Shown: one piece after another, positions 28,843-36,782 of the stretch
Position numbering within the stretch: position 1 is the stretch's first letter
How the letters are laid out: every line of letters starts with the position of its first letter
DNA from: Psychrobacter sp. bablab_jr014
GTDB taxonomy: Bacteria; Pseudomonadota; Gammaproteobacteria; Pseudomonadales; Moraxellaceae
Direction: 5' to 3'
Assembly: GCF_016464015.1 (NCBI RefSeq)
Contig: NZ_JACDXT010000021.1
Span: 1-64,000 of the forward strand
DNA: 64,000 bases
Position numbers and translations under genes: made by a program
The notes under the pieces: model-generated
The model's input: the letters and a program-made list of their open reading frames with translations, nothing else
Database searches by the model: none
Told to the model about the DNA's origin: nothing

Positions 28843-28869
28843 AAGGAGACTCAAAGAATCGGTCTCCTT
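28843..28869. promoter_or_regulatory. Hairpin between ATPase and binding-protein genes
   Basis: AAGGAGAC (28843-28850) pairs perfectly with GTCTCCTT (28862-28869) across 11 bases. It lies in the 114-bp stretch after the ATPase stop. The stem includes a ribosome-site-like AAGGAG, so it could act in mRNA stability or sequester a start. Function is inferred. Confidence 0.4.
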
Positions 28870-28908
28870 TAGACAAGTAGAAATGGCATCCAAGCCACGC
28901 AAGCGCGA

Positions 28909-29673
28909 TTAAGCAACTGCGACAGGCTGACCCGTCACAGGGTGTGTCAAAAGCTGCATAGTGACATTAAAGATATCGTGTAAGATGCTTGGCTGCATGG
29001 TACTGGCAATGTCCCCATTGTGACAAATGCGTCCGCCTTTGAGTGCGATAATACGATCTGCGTACTGTGCGGCCAGATTAATATCATGAATGATAATGAC
29101 CACGCTCAAGCCTTGCTCATCAACGAGACGGCGTATCAGCTCAATCACCTCTATTTGATAGTGCATATCAAGCGCGGCAAGCGGTTCATCGAGTAGCAGA
29201 TAATCGGTGTCTTGTGCCAAGCACATCGCCAGCCAAGCCCGCGCCCGTTCACCGCCTGATAGCGTGCTGGTCAAGCGATCAGCAAAGCGTTCAACTTGCG
29301 TCACACGCATCGCCTCAGTTACTTTTTCATGATCAAGCGCGCTGGGTTTTTGTAGCCACTTTTGATGCGGATAGCGCCCAAGCATGACGAGCTCACGTAC
29401 CGTAAATCCCGCTGCTTCGGGCAGTTGCTGCGGCAGATATGCCATCTTGCGTGCCAGCGCCTTACTGCCATAATCACTGATGCTGCGCTCATCGAGAGTA
29501 ACGTCACCTTCAGAGCTTTTCATCTCGCCTGCCAAGGCTTTGATTAACGTCGATTTTCCTGAGCCATTGTGCCCAACCAATGCTACCAGCTGACGCGCAC
29601 CCACCTCAAAGCTGACGTTATCGAGTAAGGTATTGCCTTGACGGTTGATGGTCATTTGATTGACACGTAACAT
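28909..29673 (-). CDS. fhuC: Iron-siderophore ABC transporter ATPase (FhuC-like)
   Basis: A 254-residue ATP-binding subunit that powers siderophore import. Walker A is GHNGSGKST (34-42), the Q-loop is in AYLPQQLPE, the signature is LSGGE (138-142), Walker B is LLLDEP (159-164) and the switch His is in IIHDINLAAQYAD, as in FhuC/FecE. It is the first gene of the importer operon (fhuC-fhuD-fhuB order) and starts 117 bp from a Fur-like box shared with the divergent reductase gene. Confidence 0.94.
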   Translation of the reverse strand: MLRVNQMTINRQGNTLLDNVSFEVGARQLVALVGHNGSGKSTLIKALAGEMKSSEGDVTLDERSISDYGSKALARKMAYLPQQLPEAAGFTVRELVMLGRYPHQKWLQKPSALDHEKVTEAMRVTQVERFADRLTSTLSGGERARAWLAMCLAQDTDYLLLDEPLAALDMHYQIEVIELIRRLVDEQGLSVVIIIHDINLAAQYADRIIALKGGRICHNGDIASTMQPSILHDIFNVTMQLLTHPVTGQPVAVA

Positions 29674-29789
29674 AGCGACCCTTTTTTGTTCATAAATATT
29701 TCAGCGCTTTTTAGACATCAACGCTTTTTAGATAAAAATGAGCTGCTCGCTCACTTTGGGCTTGACTGTGACTGATTTTACTCGCAAAC

Positions 29790-29808
29790 GATAACAAAAA
29801 CAATTATC
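29790..29808. promoter_or_regulatory. Fur-box-like site between fhuC and the reductase gene
   Basis: GATAACAAAAACAATTATC has near-perfect inverted ends (GATAAC/ATTATC) and agrees with about 13 of 19 Fur consensus positions. It lies 56 bp before the reductase start and 117 bp before the divergent ATPase start, so one site could repress both. Confidence 0.6.
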
Positions 29809-29863
29809 ATTAATCAAAAAATTTGCTATTGTTGCCTCACACTTTTAAGAAACGAATATTCCT

Positions 29864-31036
29864 ATGCGCCAGTATCCCGCTCTATCCACACCAAGCAATA
29901 CCTACACTCCTTTTGATATGAGTTCTGCACGTAGCTTACTCACTGACCCTGAGATTGCTCATATCATCGACCATTTAAACGAAGAGCATGTCGACGAGTT
30001 GTGCGGCTTTTTGACCGCCTTTAGTCCATTAACGCTCGACAACAGTGACGACATTGATGTCAAAATCCGTGAAGTATATCCTGAGGGTATCGTGATTGTG
30101 GCAGAACCACTCTCTTTGCATACTGCACACACCAATAGCGCCATTATAGACAAAGCCGAAGCTCATTTTGTTGCTTTTGACACCCCAGTATCACAGTTGA
30201 GCGATTTGCGTAGTCAATATATTACCCTCAAGCAAAAGGCAGACAAAAAACGTGGTAAAAAAACCATCAAAATTACTGAGCAACACTTTGAGGTAGAAGA
30301 CAGCGCCCTTGTCAGTGCCAATATGCTGCGCGTGACACTCAGCAATACCCCCAACCCTACCTTACCTGTGCCATTTGAAGATGCAGGCTATGCGTATCTG
30401 TTCGACCTATCATACGCGCAAAAGACCCATCCTGAACGCTTTGCTGCTGTCGATGAACCACGGGAACACTGCTATTACACACTGCGAAAGGCATGGCAAC
30501 AGGACGGTATCAACCGCGCATGGGTCGATGTATTTTTGCACGGTGATACATCAGGTGGGACATGGGCGTCAACGTTGCAAGCAGGCGAGCCTGTCCTTAC
30601 CAAGCGTGAGTTGCCAGAAAAGATAGGTCACTTACAAACAGGGCAAACGCTGCTGATTGCTGATGAAACGTCCATTCCGACCGTCGCCCGCCTGCTTGAA
30701 CTGTGGGACAATCCGCTAGCGCCTATCGTGCTGTATGTCACAGGTGACGCCCGTGACCAAGACTATTTAAACAGTATAGAGATGACGCCTGACCTACGCG
30801 CACGCTGCACGTTTTTGCCTTTAGTCACAGGCGGTATGAACGCAGGTAAGGACTTGGCCGTACAGATCGATAACGTGTTGGCAATGCACTTAGCAGACAC
30901 CCCGACAGATATCGAAAAAGTATGGGGCGCGCTCGAAGCACAAACTGCCAAAGCCCTGCGCGGTAAGTTAAAAACCCGCCTTAACCTGTCTCGTAGTGAT
31001 GTGGTGGTTAAGGTCTATTGGCGCTATGACGGCTAA
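29864..31036 (+). CDS. Siderophore-interacting ferric reductase with N-terminal DUF2470-like domain
   Basis: 390 residues. The N-terminal ~120 residues resemble DUF2470/haem-utilisation domains (IIDHLNEEHVDELCGF at about 34-49). The rest is a siderophore-interacting protein (ViuB/SIP): FDLSYAQ, a YYTLRKAW segment at the usual flavin motif R-x-Y-T, WVDVFLHGD, ADETSIPTVARLL and the C-terminal VWGALEAQTAKALR...YWRYDG. It would reduce ferric siderophore in the cytoplasm to release iron. The usual Arg of the R-x-Y-T motif is shifted (EHCYYTLR), so flavin binding may be atypical. It is divergent from the importer operon across a Fur-like site. Confidence 0.85.
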   Translation: MRQYPALSTPSNTYTPFDMSSARSLLTDPEIAHIIDHLNEEHVDELCGFLTAFSPLTLDNSDDIDVKIREVYPEGIVIVAEPLSLHTAHTNSAIIDKAEAHFVAFDTPVSQLSDLRSQYITLKQKADKKRGKKTIKITEQHFEVEDSALVSANMLRVTLSNTPNPTLPVPFEDAGYAYLFDLSYAQKTHPERFAAVDEPREHCYYTLRKAWQQDGINRAWVDVFLHGDTSGGTWASTLQAGEPVLTKRELPEKIGHLQTGQTLLIADETSIPTVARLLELWDNPLAPIVLYVTGDARDQDYLNSIEMTPDLRARCTFLPLVTGGMNAGKDLAVQIDNVLAMHLADTPTDIEKVWGALEAQTAKALRGKLKTRLNLSRSDVVVKVYWRYDG

Positions 31037-31051
31037 AATTTTACCTATACA

Positions 31052-32470
31052 TTAAATATTCGCTTTAGCCTTTTGCTGTTCTAGATACTGTCCGAGCCAA
31101 TCTAAAAACGCTGGGCTGGTGGTGGCAACATTCAGGCGCAGATAGGTGGATGCGCGGGCATCAGGGTAAAACAGCTGCCCTGGCGCGACCAACCAGCCTG
31201 CTTCATACGCCGCCATCGCAAGTAGAGCAGTATCGGTCTTAGTATCCACCCAAACGAACAATCCTGCCTGCGTGTGTTCGGGGTATATGAGTCCTATGGC
31301 AGGCAAAGCAATACGCAGCTGCTGATGCGCGGCATAGAGCTTTTCTTGTACTTTTTTGATTTGGCGGCGATATTCACCATGCGTCCACAACCTATGTATC
31401 ACTCGCTCACCAAACTCAGGCGTCTGCATGGTGTTGAGCATTTTTATGCGTAATATGCCATCGACCAAGCTCTCAGGACAGGCCAACATACCCACACGCC
31501 AGCCTGACGCCATAGATTTGGCAAACCCTGTGGCATACAGCACGCGCTCGAATTGGTCTAAACTGGCATAGCGCAAGACATTTTTTTGTGGCTCAAACGG
31601 CGCATAGAGATCATCTTCAAAGATATACACATCATGCTGATGCATCAGTTTTAGCACTTGGTGGGCGCGGGCGGGATGCAGATGATACGAGGTCGGATTG
31701 TGTAGCACGCTGTTAGTCAGATACATCTTAGGGCGATGCTGATGGCACAGCGCTGCCATTTGCTCGATATTTGGCCCTTCATGGTCACGCTCGACCCCGA
31801 TGACGCGCAGACCCTGCTGCTGCAAACAGCTCGACAACCAAAACCACCCTGGGCTGTCTACCAGCACCACATCGCCCGCTTGTGTCAGTAGTTGCGCTGC
31901 CATCGTCACCGCTTGCGATACGCCCGCCGTGGTAACAATATGCGCCGCATTCGTATGCATACCCATACTGCCTAGTTGCTGCGCCAATTGTTCACGCAGT
32001 GGCAAATAACCCTGAATCTCACCGTATTTATAAATAAAATGATCGACTTGTTGGGTAACTTGGCGTATTGCCCATGCCATCTTATCATTATGTACCCACC
32101 CATCAGGTAGCGTACCGATACCTGAGGCACACTCGTGCGGTATCTCACCGAACATCTTAGGCACGAGCCAGCGACTATCAATCACCATTGGCGTATTACG
32201 CGAGGCTTTTGTACTGGATATAGCAGATGAGACTTGCGGACTCACGTAGTAGCCTGAGCTGGGCTTCGCGGTCAGTACATTGGTCGCGACCAGCTGTTCA
32301 TATGCCTGCACCACTGTAAAGCTAGATACCCCAAGCAATTTTGCCAGTTTGCGTACCGAGGGGACACGCTGATTGGGTTGATATGTCTGCCAGTCGATAC
32401 GCTGCTGTATCCACTCGGCGACCGCGTCGGTTTTGGTTAGTTTTAAATTCAGTTGATACGTCTCTATCAT
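31052..32470 (-). CDS. MocR-type PLP-dependent transcriptional regulator
   Basis: About 472 residues: a GntR winged helix (VPSVRKLAKLLGVSSFTVVQ) joined to an aminotransferase-like domain with the PLP lysine in ATGFAKSMASGWRVG and the loop VLHNPTSYHLH. It is divergent from a LysE-type exporter gene 190 bp away, the common arrangement in which the regulator controls that exporter. The ATG at 32470 is preferred; a GTG 9 bases earlier is possible. It is convergent with the siderophore reductase gene (15-bp gap) and probably not part of the iron system. Confidence 0.88.
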   Translation of the reverse strand: MIETYQLNLKLTKTDAVAEWIQQRIDWQTYQPNQRVPSVRKLAKLLGVSSFTVVQAYEQLVATNVLTAKPSSGYYVSPQVSSAISSTKASRNTPMVIDSRWLVPKMFGEIPHECASGIGTLPDGWVHNDKMAWAIRQVTQQVDHFIYKYGEIQGYLPLREQLAQQLGSMGMHTNAAHIVTTAGVSQAVTMAAQLLTQAGDVVLVDSPGWFWLSSCLQQQGLRVIGVERDHEGPNIEQMAALCHQHRPKMYLTNSVLHNPTSYHLHPARAHQVLKLMHQHDVYIFEDDLYAPFEPQKNVLRYASLDQFERVLYATGFAKSMASGWRVGMLACPESLVDGILRIKMLNTMQTPEFGERVIHRLWTHGEYRRQIKKVQEKLYAAHQQLRIALPAIGLIYPEHTQAGLFVWVDTKTDTALLAMAAYEAGWLVAPGQLFYPDARASTYLRLNVATTSPAFLDWLGQYLEQQKAKANI

Positions 32471-32553
32471 CACGCCCACACCTGTCTACGCCGCTATAAA
32501 AACAATCGCTCATCGTTAGCCCTACAAGCAACTGTCTTGCCATTAGCAACTAT

Positions 32554-32569
32554 ACACTTTGTTAAGTGT
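32554..32569. promoter_or_regulatory. Inverted repeat in MocR-LysE intergenic region
   Basis: ACACTT (32554-32559) and AAGTGT (32564-32569) form an inverted repeat, directly followed by CAAGCAAACTGT. The GCAAACTGT part is also found in the other MocR intergenic region (near 1540). It is a plausible operator for the divergent regulator; the function is inferred. Confidence 0.35.
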
Positions 32570-32659
32570 CAAGCAAACTGTATCGGGAGTGTTATGGTCA
32601 CCTGCCTTATAGTGAATCATTCCTAACCTGAATCGATAACAACAAAGGAATCACACTTC

Positions 32660-33328
32660 ATGGGCGCAAGCATATCACTGACAGGCAGCCTCACCGCATT
32701 GGCAGTATTTATCACCATCAATTCTATTACACCAGGCCCAAATAATCTTATGCTACTGCATGGCAGTATCAAGCGTGGATTTTGGCAGTGCCGCTGGCAT
32801 ATTCTGGGTATCACCGCAGGGGTACTTGTCATGCTAGCGCTCAGCTATTGGGGCATGGCTGCACTTATTGTGCGTGTGCCTATACTCATGATGACGGTCA
32901 AGGTCTTAGGCACGCTGTATCTACTGTGGCTCACCTATCAGATGGCAAAAAGTGATTTTGTGGCGATTGTCAATACAGCCCTTGCACAAGAACGTCAAGG
33001 ACATACGTCCGTACAAAAAGGCTTTGGCGAGCTGCCACTGAACCTTTGGCAAGCAGCAACGTTCCAATGGCTGAACCCAAAAGCGTGGACAATGACCATG
33101 GTCGCGCCCAGTATCGCAATGGTACAAGTCAATCAAGCAGGCGGCTTACCTCTTGCCACTGTCCTGCTATTGCTGCTTTGCGCCATAATCAACATCACTT
33201 GCATCAGCTGCTGGGCGGCAGGCGGGCACTGGCTGCGGCGACTTATTCACTTGCCGCGTCTGATACACGGTATTCACGCACTCATCGTACTGATGACGCT
33301 GTATTGTGCGGTGTCACTGTGGCTCTAG
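32660..33328 (+). CDS. LysE/RhtB-family amino-acid exporter
   Basis: A 222-residue inner-membrane protein with about six hydrophobic segments. The hallmark SITPGPNNLMLL lies at about 22-33 and FQWLNPKAWTM at about 131-141. Such proteins export amino acids or related compounds. It is controlled most likely by the divergent MocR regulator. AAGGA stands 10 bases before the ATG. Its stop codon TAG (33326-33328) is formed by the terminal sequence of a family A repeat derivative, so the original C-terminus may have been altered. Confidence 0.88.
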   Translation: MGASISLTGSLTALAVFITINSITPGPNNLMLLHGSIKRGFWQCRWHILGITAGVLVMLALSYWGMAALIVRVPILMMTVKVLGTLYLLWLTYQMAKSDFVAIVNTALAQERQGHTSVQKGFGELPLNLWQAATFQWLNPKAWTMTMVAPSIAMVQVNQAGGLPLATVLLLLLCAIINITCISCWAAGGHWLRRLIHLPRLIHGIHALIVLMTLYCAVSLWL

Positions 33329-33385
33329 GACGTGTCATCAATTAACCGATTGAGCCATTTAGGTTTAAACTAAAGACACGCCCTA
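33326..33385. repeat. Family A 60-bp short derivative
   Basis: Termini TAGGACGTGTC (33326-33336) and GACACGCCCTA (33375-33385) are inverted repeats with one mismatch. The inside keeps only a little of family A (GAGCCATTTAGG). The left terminus supplies the stop codon of the LysE-type gene and the right terminus, on the other strand, that of the aldehyde dehydrogenase remnant. Confidence 0.75.
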
Positions 33386-33770
33386 AGACGCTAATAAAAC
33401 GTGTTTGCTTTTTTGATACGCCGACAAGCCATCATGACCCAGCTCTCGTCCGATGCCGCTTTGTTTAAAGCCGCCCCAGCCTGCTTCAGGTAAGACAATT
33501 TGTTGCTCATTTATCCAAATATGCCCTGCTTGTAGCTGCGCGGCCATCTCAAGTGCTGCCGTTTCATCATGGCTGACAATCGTCGCCGCCAAAGCAAACG
33601 CGCTGTCATTTGCTAAAGCAATGGCGGTCTTGTCTTCTGCAAAAGCTGCACTGACCAATACAGGGCCAAATATCTCTTCTGTCCATAGCTGGCTAGTCGT
33701 TGGTACATGGGTATAAATGGTGGGCTGGACGAAATAGCCTGCGCCTGCCAGCACCTCACCCTCGCTTGCC
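33383..33770 (-). pseudogene. Aldehyde dehydrogenase, C-terminal remnant
   Basis: About 130 codons matching the C-terminal end of NAD-dependent aldehyde dehydrogenases: GYFVQPTIYTHV, EEIFGPVL (with the family's catalytic-domain EEIFGPV), LANDSAFALAATI and GWGGFKQSGIGRELG. The family is usually 480-500 residues. The N-terminal two-thirds, including the cofactor site and the catalytic cysteine, are missing, replaced by an IS1595-type fragment joined near 33770. No start of its own is credible. Confidence 0.85.
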
Positions 33771-34035
33771 TTTACGAGTGCCACCAAAGTATGATTCGTC
33801 TACTTCGATTTCGCCCTCGAATAGACCAGGGGCTTGACTATTCTCGTAAATAAGCACTCGTAGCCCATGAAAGTAATAACTGGCTGTCGTTTTATTAACA
33901 CCAATTAGGCTTGCTGCTGTTCTCGCGGTAGAACCAGCAACAAATGACTCGATGAGTCTGTTTTGTTTATACCAACTTAGTTTACTCTTTCTCATAGTGC
34001 TACCCTAAATATTTTTGCTTATCTAGGACAGCCCC
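33756..34035 (-). mobile_element. IS1595-family insertion sequence remnant
   Basis: The 5' end of an IS1595-type (ISXO2-like) transposase gene runs from 33995 down to about 33756: MRKSKLSWYKQNRL, FVAGSTARTAASLIGVNK and EVDESYFGGTRKGKRG with the first acidic catalytic residue. Beyond the start, GGGGCTGTCCTAGATAAGC (minus strand, ending near 34035) looks like the element's terminal inverted repeat. The remaining two-thirds of the transposase and the other end are gone; the reading frame runs into aldehyde dehydrogenase sequence. It is inactive. Confidence 0.8.
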
Positions 34036-34112
34036 ATTATTTTTTTTCATATTAATCATTCCTTAAATTTAACAATATGCCAAAGTACAGCAACGCTTAT
34101 TTATGCGCCCAG

Positions 34113-34985
34113 CTATTTGACCACCTCAAAAAACTGCTTCGATGGGTTGTACATATAATGGGTAATATCTGTCGTGCGCGGTGCTATCTCTTTATCAGTA
34201 TCATAGTTGATTAATGTATTCTCTATCGTCACAGTCAGCGGATAAAAGCCATCAGTCATCGGCTCACGTCGCTGATAGCGGACACTCCCCTCACCCTGAT
34301 GATGGATAGATTCGCTCGCTATCTCATTGCGATAGTCAATCATTACCTCAGCGACGGGCTTTATCTTGCCCTCTATTGCTGCATGCATCACCCACAGACA
34401 GGCATCATTCCCGCCTTTGCCGTCACAATACCTACCTGTCCACGCGTATTTGTCTGCGCCGACTTCTGCAAGGTCAAAATTATGCAGCTGGCTTCTACCG
34501 CTACCACCTGTATAAATAAGCGGCTCGCTGGCAGACATGACCCACATATCATCCATTTTATACAGCTCGAACAGACCGCCAATACCCGTATCCGCATTGC
34601 TGGTATTGCCATCGTAGACGTAGCCTGACACCAGCAGATACAGCCGCATCTCACCGCCTACTTCTTCTACCTCGTATTTGATAGGCGCGACACAGTAGTT
34701 GGTCTTAGACACGTGCTTGTTACCATTGTAACTGTAGGTTTCTTGACCGTGATACAGGGTGCAGCCACGCAGCTTGTCATAGTCTGAGCCATAGTTGACC
34801 GACATGACATTATTGATGGCTTTGGCAATGTCTGGCGGAATGGGCATTTGCGGTAGCGTCGGTATCTGCGCGCTTGCCAGTGTGGTCAAGGATGTCAAAA
34901 ACACCGCCACTACCGTTGTCCATAGTGGACGGGCGCGGCGTGCGCTATTGGTTGGATAATGTGTCATAGAGGATGATGTTCTCAT
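34113..34985 (-). CDS. Exported protein of unknown function
   Basis: 290 residues; the family was not recognised. An N-terminal positively charged stretch (RRARPLW) and hydrophobic segment ending LASAQ form a signal peptide, cleaved near residue 39. The mature part is polar and rich in Tyr and Gly, with four Cys in two regions (RGCTLYH and NYCVAP; GRYCDGKGGNDACLW) that may form disulfides. No membrane anchor is seen after the signal. Neither ATG (34985 or 34967) has a clear ribosome site. It is monocistronic, next to the IS remnant. Confidence 0.65.
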   Translation of the reverse strand: MRTSSSMTHYPTNSARRARPLWTTVVAVFLTSLTTLASAQIPTLPQMPIPPDIAKAINNVMSVNYGSDYDKLRGCTLYHGQETYSYNGNKHVSKTNYCVAPIKYEVEEVGGEMRLYLLVSGYVYDGNTSNADTGIGGLFELYKMDDMWVMSASEPLIYTGGSGRSQLHNFDLAEVGADKYAWTGRYCDGKGGNDACLWVMHAAIEGKIKPVAEVMIDYRNEIASESIHHQGEGSVRYQRREPMTDGFYPLTVTIENTLINYDTDKEIAPRTTDITHYMYNPSKQFFEVVK

Positions 34986-35161
34986 TAGAATACAGGTGTA
35001 GGGCTATTTAAAACAGCGCCGAATAATTGCCTTAAAAATAAACTAATGTTAATATTATTTTCAAAACATTGCTACTCTGTAAATACAGATAAATACGCAA
35101 ATTGACCGAAAATCGACCATCACGGCATGGTAGCTGATGATGCTAGATCACGTGTTGGCTC

Positions 35162-35178
35162 ATACGGCGCTGCCGTAT
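35162..35178. promoter_or_regulatory. Small hairpin before the anchored DUF2939-like gene
   Basis: ATACGGC (35162-35168) pairs perfectly with GCCGTAT (35172-35178) across three bases, about 30 bp before the TTG start of the next gene. It may be a leader structure or an operator; no known motif was recognised. Confidence 0.3.
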
Positions 35179-35209
35179 TCTACTATTGTTAGAAATTTAG
35201 GAGAATTTT

Positions 35210-36175
35210 TTGAAAAAGATTTTACCTTGGTTGGTAGGCGTATTGGTGATATTTGCGATTTATCTTTATGCCTCACCCTATATCGCGCTGCATGGCATCA
35301 AAACCGCTGTAAAGCAAAAAGACGCTGACAAGCTGTCAGGTTATATTGATTTTCCTAGTGTTAAACAAGGCATAAAGGATCAAGTCAAAGCGATTATGGT
35401 AAAAGAGATAGCATCCAGCGATGAAGAAAACGGCTTTGAAGCATTGGGTGCTATGCTAGCGACCGCGATGATAGACCCTATCATCGATAGCGCAATTACC
35501 CCTAATGGCGTAGCGCTGATGTTTCAAGGGCAAGCGCCAGATTTTGGTGTAGCGGATGACAGCATTCAACAGGAACCCCAAGACAAACACATCAACTATC
35601 AGACCAGCTATCTGTCTGTCAATCGTTTTAAGGTACAGTTAAACAATACCAATAATGATCAAAGCATCAGTGTGATTATGCATAGAGATTGGCTGAGCTG
35701 GAAAATTACCAGAATCGTCTTTCCTTTGGATACTGACTTACAATCTGATATGAGCTTTGATGACGCTATGACCACCAGCTCAATCAACACTGAGGCGAGC
35801 GACGATCTAGATATTGACCACATTGAGATTTATGACAGCGATGCGCTTGACACCGCGCAGCAAGAGTTGGACGCTGCTGTACAGTCATATGCTATGGACA
35901 TCGCAGAGACACCCGAAGCCAGTGACGCTATACAGGTAACTGAGACGCTCACACCCGCCCAAGCAGCATATATTGACTACCTTGTTAATAACGATATAGA
36001 CGTACCACAAGACATGATCGATTCGTTAAATGACTTTACCCTCGGTGATGGTACAGAGGCTGATTTGCGTCAGTTTATTATCGAACGCTCTGGTTATGAA
36101 GATGATTATCGTGCATTGGAAGACTGTCGCAATCCAGACCTGACAGAGGCACAGTTTATGAGTACCTGTACTTGA
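35210..36175 (+). CDS. DUF2939-like membrane-anchored protein
   Basis: 321 residues. One N-terminal hydrophobic helix (about 5-25) anchors a soluble, probably periplasmic domain. The region YIALHGIKTAVKQKDADKLS followed by DFPSVKQGIKDQVKA resembles DUF2939 proteins. The C-terminal 130 residues are acidic (theoretical net negative) and include a helical segment and a final C-x(n)-C pair (DCRNPD, STCT). The start is TTG at 35210, supported by AGGAG 8 bases upstream. Function unknown. Confidence 0.75.
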   Translation: MKKILPWLVGVLVIFAIYLYASPYIALHGIKTAVKQKDADKLSGYIDFPSVKQGIKDQVKAIMVKEIASSDEENGFEALGAMLATAMIDPIIDSAITPNGVALMFQGQAPDFGVADDSIQQEPQDKHINYQTSYLSVNRFKVQLNNTNNDQSISVIMHRDWLSWKITRIVFPLDTDLQSDMSFDDAMTTSSINTEASDDLDIDHIEIYDSDALDTAQQELDAAVQSYAMDIAETPEASDAIQVTETLTPAQAAYIDYLVNNDIDVPQDMIDSLNDFTLGDGTEADLRQFIIERSGYEDDYRALEDCRNPDLTEAQFMSTCT

Positions 36176-36180
36176 AAACT

Positions 36181-36202
36181 GGCTCACTAATGACACACCC
36201 TA
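36181..36202. repeat. Family A terminus remnant
   Basis: GACACACCCTA at 36192-36202 resembles the right terminus of family A, preceded by CTCACTAAT, which resembles the adjoining internal sequence. No further family A sequence is visible. It lies just beyond the stop of the preceding gene. Confidence 0.35.
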
Positions 36203-36370
36203 GCCACATCAGCGCGCTATCCAACGCGCGGATGTGGCCAGTCGTGCTGGATGACTGCGGTTTTATGCGTCTGTTAGCTTAGCCACCTGTGCTGCCGCAT
36301 CCGCAACACGAATCTCCCCTGACATTAATTTGGGTAAAAGAGTGGCGCGGAGATTGGTTAAACTTCTTAT

Positions 36371-36595
36371 TTACTCTAAATTAAACTCAATTTTTTTATC
36401 CAATGTACCAACTATTGTTTCAAAATAAACAATAATTTCGTCTTCAAGCTTAATCTGATTTAGAGATTTGAAAGTCTTTTGATTAGTACTTCCAAAAACT
36501 GTCCCTTCGCCTTCATACATATCAAAAACTTCTCTTAAATGTAGCAATGCCCTCCTTGAGCCGTGATGTTTTATCATGGATTCATGGTAGCGCAT
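36371..36595 (-). CDS. Small hypothetical protein (74 aa), doubtful
   Basis: An open frame of 74 codons with base composition more AT-rich than the flanking genes. The protein is mixed alpha/beta in character, without signal or membrane segment; GSRRALLHLREVFDMYEGEG is its most protein-like stretch. No family was recognised and no good ribosome site precedes the ATG. It may be a remnant of a transferred gene. The flanks 36176-36370 and 36596-36730 hold only repeat remnants and a GTAGCCC/GGGCTAC inverted repeat at 36693-36715. Confidence 0.3.
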   Translation of the reverse strand: MRYHESMIKHHGSRRALLHLREVFDMYEGEGTVFGSTNQKTFKSLNQIKLEDEIIVYFETIVGTLDKKIEFNLE

Positions 36596-36730
36596 GTATA
36601 GTAGCGTGTAGGTGTTAGCGACTCGATGTTAAACATCTGAGGTTACTGACTTCATGTTAGTAGGCTACTTTATCAGATATGCGCCGTTACGAGTAGCCCA
36701 ATACCAGCGGGCTACGCATACCAAAAACAA

Positions 36731-36759
36731 AAAAACCAAGGCATCACACCTTGGTTTTT
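36731..36759. terminator. Bidirectional terminator downstream of ilvE
   Basis: AAAAACCAAGG (36731-36741) pairs perfectly with CCTTGGTTTTT (36749-36759), loop of 7. On the minus strand the T-run continues. It would terminate the ilvE transcript after the interposed family A element. Confidence 0.8.
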
Positions 36760-36782
36760 ATTCATACAAACTGGTAAAGGCT

